5,173 bases of DNA. Origin: Acidobacteriota bacterium (GTDB lineage Bacteria; Acidobacteriota; Polarisedimenticolia; Gp22-AA2). Position 1 is the first letter of the stretch. Each line of letters opens with the position of its first letter. A program made the position numbers and the translations under genes. Of the stretch, positions 1 through 5,173 are shown in pieces. The DNA is taken from NCBI GenBank assembly GCA_027297005.1, contig JAPUIN010000391.1, positions 1 to 5,173 on the forward strand, given 5' to 3'. A model generated the notes under the pieces. The model searched no databases. It had not been told where the DNA came from and worked only from the letters and a program-made list of their open reading frames with translations.

Positions 1-1
1 G

Positions 2-139
2 GTGCAGACGATCTGCGTTGACATCAACCCGGCCGTCGTCACCAAGCTCTCCGACCGCGGCTCCGCCCAGGCGATCGGGGTCGTCACCGACGTCGGCCTC
101 TTCCTGCGCCTTCTCGCCGATGAACTGTCAGTGGGGTGA
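2..139 (+). CDS. C-terminal end of a LOR/SDH (TIGR00300)-like protein, partial
   Basis: The last 45 codons of a gene whose start lies left of the window; it ends at TGA 137-139. The frame reads [20 protein letters not shown] and then an [21 protein letters not shown] tail. From memory, the pattern '[37 protein letters not shown]' is the conserved C-terminus of the LOR/SDH bifunctional-enzyme domain family (TIGR00300). That family includes archaeal ornithine cyclodeaminase-type proteins and the C-terminal part of cyanobacterial arginine dihydrolase/ornithine cyclodeaminase (AgrE/ArgZ). These proteins bind NAD and act on ornithine or related amino acids in the cytosol. Only the tail is visible, so neither the catalytic residues nor the domain composition can be checked. 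The gene is convergent with the oxidoreductase that ends at 232. Assignment rests on a recalled motif and is moderately secure; the coding frame itself is convincing. Confidence 0.68.
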   Translation: MQTICVDINPAVVTKLSDRGSAQAIGVVTDVGLFLRLLADELSVG

Positions 140-182
140 AGCAGGCTTCGTCGCGCAGAAGCGGTAGCTGATCCACCCTCCA

Positions 183-232
183 CCGACGCTCGAGTCGGAA
201 GAGACGTCGAGCACGCGTACCCCCGCGGGGGT
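183..232. terminator. Possible bidirectional terminator region between convergent genes
   Basis: Two short inverted repeats lie in the 92-nt gap between convergent stop codons. The first is CCGAC (183-187) / GTCGG (194-198) with a 6-nt loop. The second is a perfect 14-nt palindrome, ACCCCCGCGGGGGT (219-232), whose last base is part of the stop codon of the minus-strand oxidoreductase. Neither is followed by a T-run on either strand, so a classical intrinsic terminator is not shown. Position suggests a role in ending both transcripts, but this is inference. Confidence 0.3.
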
Positions 233-1836
233 CAGGCGTTGCGGCCGCGCCGCACGTCGATGAGGATCTCGCGCGCGGCATTGTACCCGGGAGCCCCCAT
301 GACGCCCCCGCCCGGGTGAGTGCAGGCTCCACACATGTACAGGGCGCGCACTGGCGTGCGGTAGTTGGCGTAGCCCGGGACCGGCCTCATGAAGAAGAGC
401 TGGTCGAGGCCCATCTCTCCCTGGAAGATGTTCCCCCGGGTCAGCGAGAAGTCGCGCTCCATGTCGAGCGGGCTGACGACCTGCCGGTGCTCGACGGCGT
501 TTTTGAAGTTGGGCGCGTGGCGGGTGATGATCTCGGTCACCCGGTCGCCAAACTTCTCCTTCTCGGTGTCCCAGGTCCCCTCCTTCAGCTCGTATGGAGC
601 GAACTGCGCGAAGACCGACATGATGTGCTTGCCGGGCGGGGCGATCGAGTCATCGTAGACCGTCGGGATGACCGCCTCGATGAACGGCTCCGACGACCAG
701 TGACCGTACTTCGCCTCGTCGTAGGCGCGCTCCATGTAATCGAGGCTCGGGCAGATGTCGATGGTGCTGCTGTGCTGCGGACCCGGCTTCTTCCCCGGCA
801 GCACCGTGAAGTCCGGCAGCTCCCCCAGCGCGTAGTTCACCTTGATCGACGAGCCCTCGATCCGGAACCGCTCGATCTGGCGCCGGAAGTCGTCCGGCAG
901 ATCCGCCTTCGGATCCATCAGCCGCAGGAAGGTGTTTTTCGGATCGATGGCGGAGATGACTCGACGCGCCTGCACCTCCTCCCCCCCCTTCAGAACCACT
1001 CCGGTCGCGCGGCCGTTCCGGACCAGGATCCGCTCCACCGGTGCTTCGCACCGAATCTCGACGCCGCGCTCGCGGGCCGCCGAGGCGATGGACTCGGAGA
1101 CCTGCCCCATGCCGCCGCGCACGACGCCCCAGCATCCGCGCATGCCGTCGATCTCTCCCATGACGTGGTGGAAGAGAACGTAGGCGGTGCCGGGCGTGCG
1201 CGGGCCGGCCAGCGTCCCGATCACCGCCTGCCCGCACAGCAGCGCCTTCAGTTCATCTGACTCGAACCACGAGTCGAGGAAATCCTTGGCGCTGGTAACC
1301 AGGATCTCCACCTCGTCGTAGAGATGTTTCTTGAGGCCACGGGCGAGCTTCGCCATCTTCAGAAGCCCCCACAGGTCGCTCAGCTTCGACGACGTGGGAT
1401 CGGGGGGTGTCGTCATCATCAGAGGTTCGATGAACTCCGCCAGCCGGTTCAGCGTCGACTCGTACTCCTCGAACACCTCGGCATCGCGCTTCGAGAATTT
1501 GGCGATCTGCTCGCGGGTCTTCGCGTAGTCATTGAAGATCATCAGGTGCCGCCCGTCGGGGTAAGGCTGGAAGTAGATCGGATCCTGAGGGTAGACGATC
1601 AGACCGTGCTTCTTGAGGTTCAGATCGTGGACGATCTCGCGGCGCAGCAGACTCAACACGTAAGCATAGGTGGAGACCTTGTACCCCGGCCACGTCTCCT
1701 CGGTGACCGCGGCGCCCCCGACGAAGGGGCGCTGCTCCAGCACCAGCGTACGCAGGTTCTTTTCGGCCAGGTAGGCGGAGGTCACGAGGCCGTTGTGACC
1801 GCCTCCGATGATGACGGCATCGTACACGAGTGCCAT
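232..1836 (-). CDS. FAD-dependent oxidoreductase, CrtO/PYROXD2-type (phytoene dehydrogenase-related)
   Basis: A complete 534-aa protein. The N-terminal Rossmann fold is clear: YDAVIIGGGHNGL (residues 5-17), with Glu34 at the end of the second strand (LVLEQ) expected to bind the FAD ribose, followed by VGGAAVTEE (39-47). The C-terminus carries the second flavin-contact motif, CGACTHPGGGVMGAPGYNAA (502-521), preceded by GNIFQGEMGLDQLFFMRP. These motifs and the length match the COG1233 branch holding human PYROXD2 and the CrtO-type beta-carotene ketolase; they fit less well with CrtI phytoene desaturase. The substrate cannot be read from sequence and no carotenoid gene is nearby. The ATG at 1836 is preferred over an in-frame TTG at 1869 because family homology begins at once after it and GGGGA lies about 9 nt upstream. 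The gene follows the STAS gene by 48 nt on the same strand with no terminator between, so the two are probably co-transcribed. Flavoprotein family is secure; reaction is not. Confidence 0.92.
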   Translation of the reverse strand: MALVYDAVIIGGGHNGLVTSAYLAEKNLRTLVLEQRPFVGGAAVTEETWPGYKVSTYAYVLSLLRREIVHDLNLKKHGLIVYPQDPIYFQPYPDGRHLMIFNDYAKTREQIAKFSKRDAEVFEEYESTLNRLAEFIEPLMMTTPPDPTSSKLSDLWGLLKMAKLARGLKKHLYDEVEILVTSAKDFLDSWFESDELKALLCGQAVIGTLAGPRTPGTAYVLFHHVMGEIDGMRGCWGVVRGGMGQVSESIASAARERGVEIRCEAPVERILVRNGRATGVVLKGGEEVQARRVISAIDPKNTFLRLMDPKADLPDDFRRQIERFRIEGSSIKVNYALGELPDFTVLPGKKPGPQHSSTIDICPSLDYMERAYDEAKYGHWSSEPFIEAVIPTVYDDSIAPPGKHIMSVFAQFAPYELKEGTWDTEKEKFGDRVTEIITRHAPNFKNAVEHRQVVSPLDMERDFSLTRGNIFQGEMGLDQLFFMRPVPGYANYRTPVRALYMCGACTHPGGGVMGAPGYNAAREILIDVRRGRNA

Positions 1837-1884
1837 GCGGTGGTTTCCCCGTATGAGGGATCCCGGCAAATCGTCGTCAGGAAG

Positions 1885-2220
1885 CTAGAACGAACCGATC
1901 GCCTTCGCCTCGTCGTCGAGAATCTGGAAGATGAGATGGAGCTGCACGATCGAGAGAACCTGGTAGACCGAGCTCGACGGCATCAGCAGCTTCACGTCGC
2001 CGCCCGCGGCCACGGCGCGCTTCTTGCTGGCCACCAGCTCGCCGATGCCGGCCGAATCAATGTAGTCCACGTTCTTCAGGTTCAGAACGATCTGATTGTG
2101 GTTCTGCTTCAGCAGGCCGGCAATCGTCTCGTCGATCGCCTGGACCGCCTTCCCCAGGGTGATTTTCCCGCTCAGATCGACGATACGCACCTTGCCTGCG
2201 TCACGGACCTTGATACTCAT
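1885..2220 (-). CDS. STAS-domain anti-sigma factor antagonist (SpoIIAA/RsbV-like)
   Basis: A 111-aa protein made of a single STAS domain. It opens MSIKVRDAGKVRIVDLSGKI, the usual first strands of the fold, and contains VDYIDSAGIGELV (residues 51-63). Ser56 in the D-S-A-G turn aligns with the serine phosphorylated by the partner anti-sigma kinase in SpoIIAA and RsbV. In that family the unphosphorylated antagonist binds the kinase/anti-sigma factor in the cytosol and frees a sigma factor; other bacterial members act in signalling cascades controlled by PP2C phosphatases. The start at 2220 is chosen because AAGGAG lies 5 nt upstream and the STAS fold starts there; the frame stays open to 2418 but that extension has no recognisable domain. 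No kinase, phosphatase or sigma gene is seen in the window, so the partner is encoded elsewhere. The CrtO/PYROXD2-like gene follows on the same strand. Confidence 0.93.
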   Translation of the reverse strand: MSIKVRDAGKVRIVDLSGKITLGKAVQAIDETIAGLLKQNHNQIVLNLKNVDYIDSAGIGELVASKKRAVAAGGDVKLLMPSSSVYQVLSIVQLHLIFQILDDEAKAIGSF

Positions 2221-2225
2221 ATCGA

Positions 2226-2231
2226 CTCCTT
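2226..2231 (-). promoter_or_regulatory. Ribosome binding site of the STAS gene
   Basis: The minus strand reads AAGGAG, then TCGAT, then ATG. This near-consensus Shine-Dalgarno with 5-nt spacing fixes the STAS start at 2220 over the longer open frame, and suggests strong translation. Confidence 0.85.
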
Positions 2232-2452
2232 CATGCTGGTCCGGCCAGCCTGGGATGATTGATGAGGGACCTGCCATCTTGACATGAATCCCCAGCGGAT
2301 GGAACCCCGGACCCACTCGTCGGGCCCGGAACGCCGGGGGAGGCAATGATCCTGCTCGGATGGCCGCGAGTTGGTGCAGAATGGGGCCTTCGTCGCACTG
2401 GTGGGGCCGTCCGGCCACCGTGAGGCGACTGCGGGCCGGCCGGTCAGGTCCT
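2232..2452. other. Divergent intergenic region (STAS gene / NSS transporter)
   Basis: Both flanking genes point away from this stretch, so it should hold the promoters of both. On the + strand a perfect TTGACA box lies at 2279-2284, but no acceptable -10 box stands 16-18 nt downstream. CAGAAT at 2377-2382 matches four of six -10 positions but lacks a -35 partner. A GC-rich inverted repeat pairs CCCCGG (2305-2310) with CCGGGG (2334-2339) around a 23-nt loop and could be a structured or regulator-bound element. No convincing gene is present. Promoter positions remain unresolved. Confidence 0.45.
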
Positions 2453-2458
2453 GGAGAG
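2453..2458 (+). promoter_or_regulatory. Ribosome binding site of the NSS transporter
   Basis: GGAGAG stands just before the GTG at 2463, with 6 nt between the GGAG core and the start codon. It supports the GTG as the true start, since homology to the NSS family begins within the first 10 codons. Confidence 0.75.
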
Positions 2459-2462
2459 TGCG

Positions 2463-3848
2463 GTGGAACGGGATCGAGAGCATTGGAGCTCGCAGGTCGG
2501 CTTCATCCTGGCGGCGGCCGGTAGCGCGATCGGCCTCGGCAACCTCTGGAAGTTCCCCTACATCACCTGGCACAATAACGGTGGCGCCTTCGTTCTGGTC
2601 TACCTCGTCTGTATCGTAGTGGTCGGCCTGCCGATCATGATGGCCGAAATCCTGATCGGCCGGAAGACCGGGCGCAGCGCGGTCGGCGCGATGCGCGCCG
2701 CCGTCGGCCGTAACTGGGCCTGGGTCGGCGGCCTCGGGTGCATCAGCGGCTTCGTCATCCTCGGCTACTACGCAGTCGTGGCCGGCTGGACGATCCGCTA
2801 CTTCTTCAAATGCCTCAGCTGGAGCTTCGGCGGATACGAACCTGGCACCTCCAGCGGCGCCGCCTTCGGCGAGTTCGTCAGCACCGGCTGGATGCAGATC
2901 CTGCTGGCGGCGATCTTCATGGGCTTCACGATGTCGATTATCTATGCTGGAGTCAGCCGCGGCATCGAGCGGATCTCCAGGCAGTTAATGCCGATCCTGT
3001 TCGGCATCCTCGTCCTGCTGCTGTTCAGCGCCCTCACGATGGAGGGGGCGGCCGACGCGCTGCGCTTCATCTTCGTGCCGCGCATTGGCGAGCTGCCGAT
3101 GCGTGGTGTCCTCGAGGCGCTCGGCCACGCTTTCTTCACGCTCTCTCTGGGGATGGGGACGATGATGGTGTACGGCTCCTACCTCAGGCGAGGGCAGTCG
3201 ATCGTGACGTCGTCGATAGCCGTCGTCGCGCTCGACACGCTGATCGCCATCACCGCCACCGTCATCATGTTCTCGGTCATCTTCTCCAAGGCCGGGATGC
3301 AGGAGCAGATCGGCAAATCAACCGCCGGGATGCTGTTCATTACGCTGCCCGAACTGTTTTACACCGTCGTGCCGATCGGCGGGCTCTTGGCGCCCCTCTT
3401 TTATGTCCTCGTCGGCTTCGCGGCGCTGACGTCGACCATCTCGTTGATGGAGGTCCCGGTCAGCTACTTCATCGACGAGAAAGGATGGACCCGCAAGAAG
3501 GCCACGAGCTTCTGCGGAGCCGTCTGCTTCGCACTGTCGATCCTGTGCGGCCTCAGCCTCGGCGCCGACTCGGCGCTCTCGGGCATCGAGATCTTCGCTG
3601 GCAAACAAGGCGTCTTTGCGACGCTCGATCACCTGGCGTCGAACTGGATGCTGCCGGTCGGGGGATTTTTCATCACGCTCGCGGCAGGGTGGGCCATGAC
3701 GAGCAATGCAACGCGCGAGCAATTGATGGACGAGACGACGCCGAAATGGTTCCGCTACGGCGCCTGGCGCTTCTTCATCCGCTACGTCTCGCCGGTGGCC
3801 GTCGCCACCATCATTGTGGCGGTCATCTCCGGCATGGACTTCAGCTGA
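2463..3848 (+). CDS. Sodium-dependent amino acid transporter, NSS (SNF) family
   Basis: A complete 461-aa inner-membrane protein with about 11 predicted helices, like the short bacterial members MhsT and Tyt1 (LeuT is longer, with 12). TM1 carries the signature GSAIGLGNLWKFPY (residues 20-33) with Ala22 and Asn27 at the Na1 positions of LeuT. TM3 has Tyr103, matching LeuT Tyr108. The unwound part of TM6 reads FFTLSLGMG (224-232) with Thr226 equal to LeuT Thr254. TM8 has AALTST (320-325), giving Ala320, Thr323 and Ser324 for Na2. The family couples uptake of amino acids to Na+ through the LeuT fold. Lys30 and His222 occupy the places of LeuT Arg30 and Gln250 at the outer gate. Asp258 in TM7 is an acidic group near the region where chloride-independent members carry one, suggesting no chloride need. 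The start is GTG with a good GGAG. It is divergent from the STAS gene, and a peptidase follows on the same strand. Exact substrate unknown. Confidence 0.95.
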   Translation: MERDREHWSSQVGFILAAAGSAIGLGNLWKFPYITWHNNGGAFVLVYLVCIVVVGLPIMMAEILIGRKTGRSAVGAMRAAVGRNWAWVGGLGCISGFVILGYYAVVAGWTIRYFFKCLSWSFGGYEPGTSSGAAFGEFVSTGWMQILLAAIFMGFTMSIIYAGVSRGIERISRQLMPILFGILVLLLFSALTMEGAADALRFIFVPRIGELPMRGVLEALGHAFFTLSLGMGTMMVYGSYLRRGQSIVTSSIAVVALDTLIAITATVIMFSVIFSKAGMQEQIGKSTAGMLFITLPELFYTVVPIGGLLAPLFYVLVGFAALTSTISLMEVPVSYFIDEKGWTRKKATSFCGAVCFALSILCGLSLGADSALSGIEIFAGKQGVFATLDHLASNWMLPVGGFFITLAAGWAMTSNATREQLMDETTPKWFRYGAWRFFIRYVSPVAVATIIVAVISGMDFS

Positions 3849-3895
3849 TCCGCCGTGTCAGGCGATGCCCGCGCCACCGTGGCAGGCGGCAGCGC

Positions 3896-3925
3896 TTGAC
3901 GCCGCGCGAACGCTTCTGTTAAGAG
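3896..3925 (+). promoter_or_regulatory. Candidate sigma70-type promoter upstream of the peptidase gene
   Basis: TTGACG (3896-3901) matches five of six -35 positions. About 18 nt downstream is TAAGAG (3920-3925), a weak -10 preceded by TGT (3917-3919), which would make it an extended -10. It sits in the 187-nt gap between the transporter stop and the peptidase start, and would give a leader of roughly 100 nt. No convincing terminator is visible after the transporter, so readthrough from that gene is also possible. The -10 match is poor, so confidence is low. Confidence 0.3.
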
Positions 3926-4035
3926 AGACCGGCCGCAGCGCGGGAGTTTTCGTTATCGTGTACCGGATCGGTCCTCTGCTCGGTGCGCCGGTTGCCGGGG
4001 TGCTGGACGATAGGAATCTGGGCAAGTAGTTGTGA

Positions 4036-5173
4036 GTGCTCTCGACATGCCGACGGGGGTTGCTGCTCCCGGTGGCGCTTCTCATCATCTCTGCGTGCGC
4101 CCCGGGATCCCCGCGGCCGCCCGCAGAGTTCGACAGGTCCGTGAATCCTCCGATCGCCGAGAAGATCCCCCACGTCGAAACCCGCCACGGTCACGAGGTG
4201 CGGGATGACTACTTCTGGCTGCGGCGTCGCGACGACCCGAAGGTCCTCGCCTATCTGAAGGCGGAGAACGACTACACGGCCGCCGTCATGAAGCCGTCCG
4301 AGGGGCTCAAGGACGCTCTCTACAAGGAGATGGTCGGCAGGATCAAGGAGACCGATCTCACCGTGCCAGCGCGCAAGGACTCGTACTGGTATTACTCGCG
4401 CACCGAGGAGGGGAAGCAGTACCGGATCCGCTGCCGCAGGAAGGGAAGTCCGGACGGCGAGGAGGAGATCCTGATCGACGAGAACGTCCTCGCCGCGGGG
4501 CACCCCTACTTCGACCTCGGCGCCTACGATATCAGCCTCGACCACTCGCTCGTCGCCTACTCGACCGACACCGAGGGGAACGAACGCTACACGCTGGTCA
4601 TCAAGGATCTCGCGACCGGGGAGCTCCTACCCGATCGGATCCCCGATACCTTCTCGGTTGAATGGGGGAACGACAATAAGACGATCTTCTACAGCACGCT
4701 CGACCCGGCGCACCGCCCCTACCGCCTCTACCGCCACACCCTGGGGAACGATCCGGCCGGCGACGAGCTGATCTACCAGGAGGACGATGACCGTTACTTC
4801 CTGAGCATCTATAAGACCAAAAACGATCGCTACCTGATGCTCTACCTCTCCAGCGCCGTCACGACCGAGGTGCGTTTCCTCGACGCCGACGAACCGTCCG
4901 GTCGCTTCACCCTCATCCACCGCCGCCAGCAGGGGATGGAATACGCCGTCGAGCACTGGGGGAATGATTTCTACATCCGCACCAACGACGGTGCTGTGAA
5001 CTTCAAGTTGATGAAGACGACGACCGCCGAGCATTCGAAGAAGAGCTGGACCGAGGTGATCCCCCACCGCCCCGAGATCTACTTCGATAACGTCGAGCTG
5101 TTCGCCAGGCACATGGTGGTCGTGGAGCGCGTCGAGGGGTTGAGGACGCTGCGCATCATCGATCTCCCCGGCA
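4036..5173 (+). CDS. Oligopeptidase B-like S9A serine peptidase with lipoprotein signal peptide, partial
   Basis: The first 379 codons of a gene that runs off the right edge. From the GTG at 4036, just after an in-frame TGA (4033-4035), the protein begins MLSTCRRGLLLPVAL and continues LIISAC-APGS. The two Arg, hydrophobic core and ISAC lipobox (Cys21) form a typical lipoprotein signal; Ala22 after Cys favours outer-membrane sorting by the E. coli rule. The S9A N-terminal region follows: DDYFWLR (57-63), DDPKVLAYLKAENDYT, SYWYYSRTEEGKQY and HPYFDLGAYDISLDHS match the seven-bladed propeller part of oligopeptidase B (PtrB), a peptidase of about 700 aa that cuts short peptides after Lys/Arg. The catalytic Ser-Asp-His lies beyond the window, so activity and Lys/Arg specificity cannot be checked. 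A GTG at 4141 (residue 36) would give a cytosolic form without the signal. The ribosome binding site before 4036 is weak, leaving the start slightly open. It could also be a related S9 family member. Confidence 0.9.
   Translation, partial: MLSTCRRGLLLPVALLIISACAPGSPRPPAEFDRSVNPPIAEKIPHVETRHGHEVRDDYFWLRRRDDPKVLAYLKAENDYTAAVMKPSEGLKDALYKEMVGRIKETDLTVPARKDSYWYYSRTEEGKQYRIRCRRKGSPDGEEEILIDENVLAAGHPYFDLGAYDISLDHSLVAYSTDTEGNERYTLVIKDLATGELLPDRIPDTFSVEWGNDNKTIFYSTLDPAHRPYRLYRHTLGNDPAGDELIYQEDDDRYFLSIYKTKNDRYLMLYLSSAVTTEVRFLDADEPSGRFTLIHRRQQGMEYAVEHWGNDFYIRTNDGAVNFKLMKTTTAEHSKKSWTEVIPHRPEIYFDNVELFARHMVVVERVEGLRTLRIIDLPG

Noticed and set aside
316..1260. Long + strand open frame (314 aa) opposite the oxidoreductase
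   Set aside because: It is fully antisense to a gene with clear FAD motifs, is rich in Arg, Asp and His as expected of a GC-rich shadow frame, and has no recognisable domain.
1324..2262. Long + strand open frame (312 aa) spanning the oxidoreductase start and STAS gene
   Set aside because: It runs antisense across two real genes and their spacer; composition is that of a shadow frame and no motif is seen.
2279..2307. Promoter with perfect TTGACA on the + strand
   Set aside because: No -10-like box at 16-18 nt; the downstream bases are GC-rich. Kept only as a note in the intergenic entry.
2221..2418. N-terminal extension of the STAS protein by 66 residues
   Set aside because: The strong AAGGAG 5 nt before the ATG at 2220 and the start of the STAS fold there make the extension non-coding.
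2738..3922. 394-aa + strand frame overlapping the transporter
   Set aside because: It is a different frame of the NSS gene, very rich in Arg, His and Asp, without hydrophobic helices or motifs.
3865..4029. Possible small 54-aa gene between transporter and peptidase
   Set aside because: It has an ATG and a hydrophobic stretch (GVFVIVYRIGPLLG), but no properly spaced Shine-Dalgarno, no family match I know, and it covers the candidate promoter. Not enough to call.
3919..4545. 208-aa minus-strand frame opposite the peptidase start
   Set aside because: Antisense to the signal peptide and the S9A region, which show clear homology; Val/Leu/Asp/Arg-rich shadow composition.
4627..5112. 161-aa minus-strand frame opposite the peptidase propeller
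   Set aside because: Antisense shadow of the oligopeptidase B-like frame, with no domain.

Overview
This is a GC-rich bacterial window of about 5.2 kb carrying five protein-coding genes, two of them cut by the window edges. The GC-rich codon choice, alternative GTG starts, a lipoprotein-type S9 peptidase, a CrtO/PYROXD2-type flavoprotein and a bacterial neurotransmitter:sodium symporter (NSS) fit a Gram-negative environmental bacterium, possibly Acidobacteriota or a similar deep lineage. No marker gene fixes the phylum, so this is a weak inference.

Layout from left to right: (1) The last 45 codons of a + strand gene whose C-terminus resembles the LOR/SDH (TIGR00300) family linked to ornithine/arginine metabolism. 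(2) A 92-nt convergent spacer with two small inverted repeats. (3) A minus-strand pair: a STAS-domain anti-sigma factor antagonist (first gene, strong ribosome binding site) followed after 48 nt by a 534-aa FAD-dependent oxidoreductase of the CrtO/PYROXD2 type. (4) A 242-nt divergent intergenic region. (5) A complete + strand NSS-family sodium-coupled transporter of 461 aa, starting at GTG. (6) A 187-nt spacer with a candidate promoter. (7) The N-terminal 379 codons of an oligopeptidase B-like S9A peptidase, which reads in frame from a lipoprotein signal peptide with a clear lipobox and runs off the right edge.

How they may work together: the peptidase would trim peptides outside the cytoplasm, the NSS protein would import amino acids with Na+, and the LOR/SDH-like enzyme could act on ornithine/arginine-type products. 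This link is inferred from gene proximity and family knowledge. The STAS/oxidoreductase pair looks like a separate unit; no sigma factor, anti-sigma kinase or carotenoid gene is visible nearby. I see no mobile element, CRISPR array, rRNA or tRNA. The window looks mostly like ordinary chromosomal housekeeping and accessory metabolism, not a new multi-gene system; the most notable item is the lipoprotein form of the oligopeptidase B-like enzyme.
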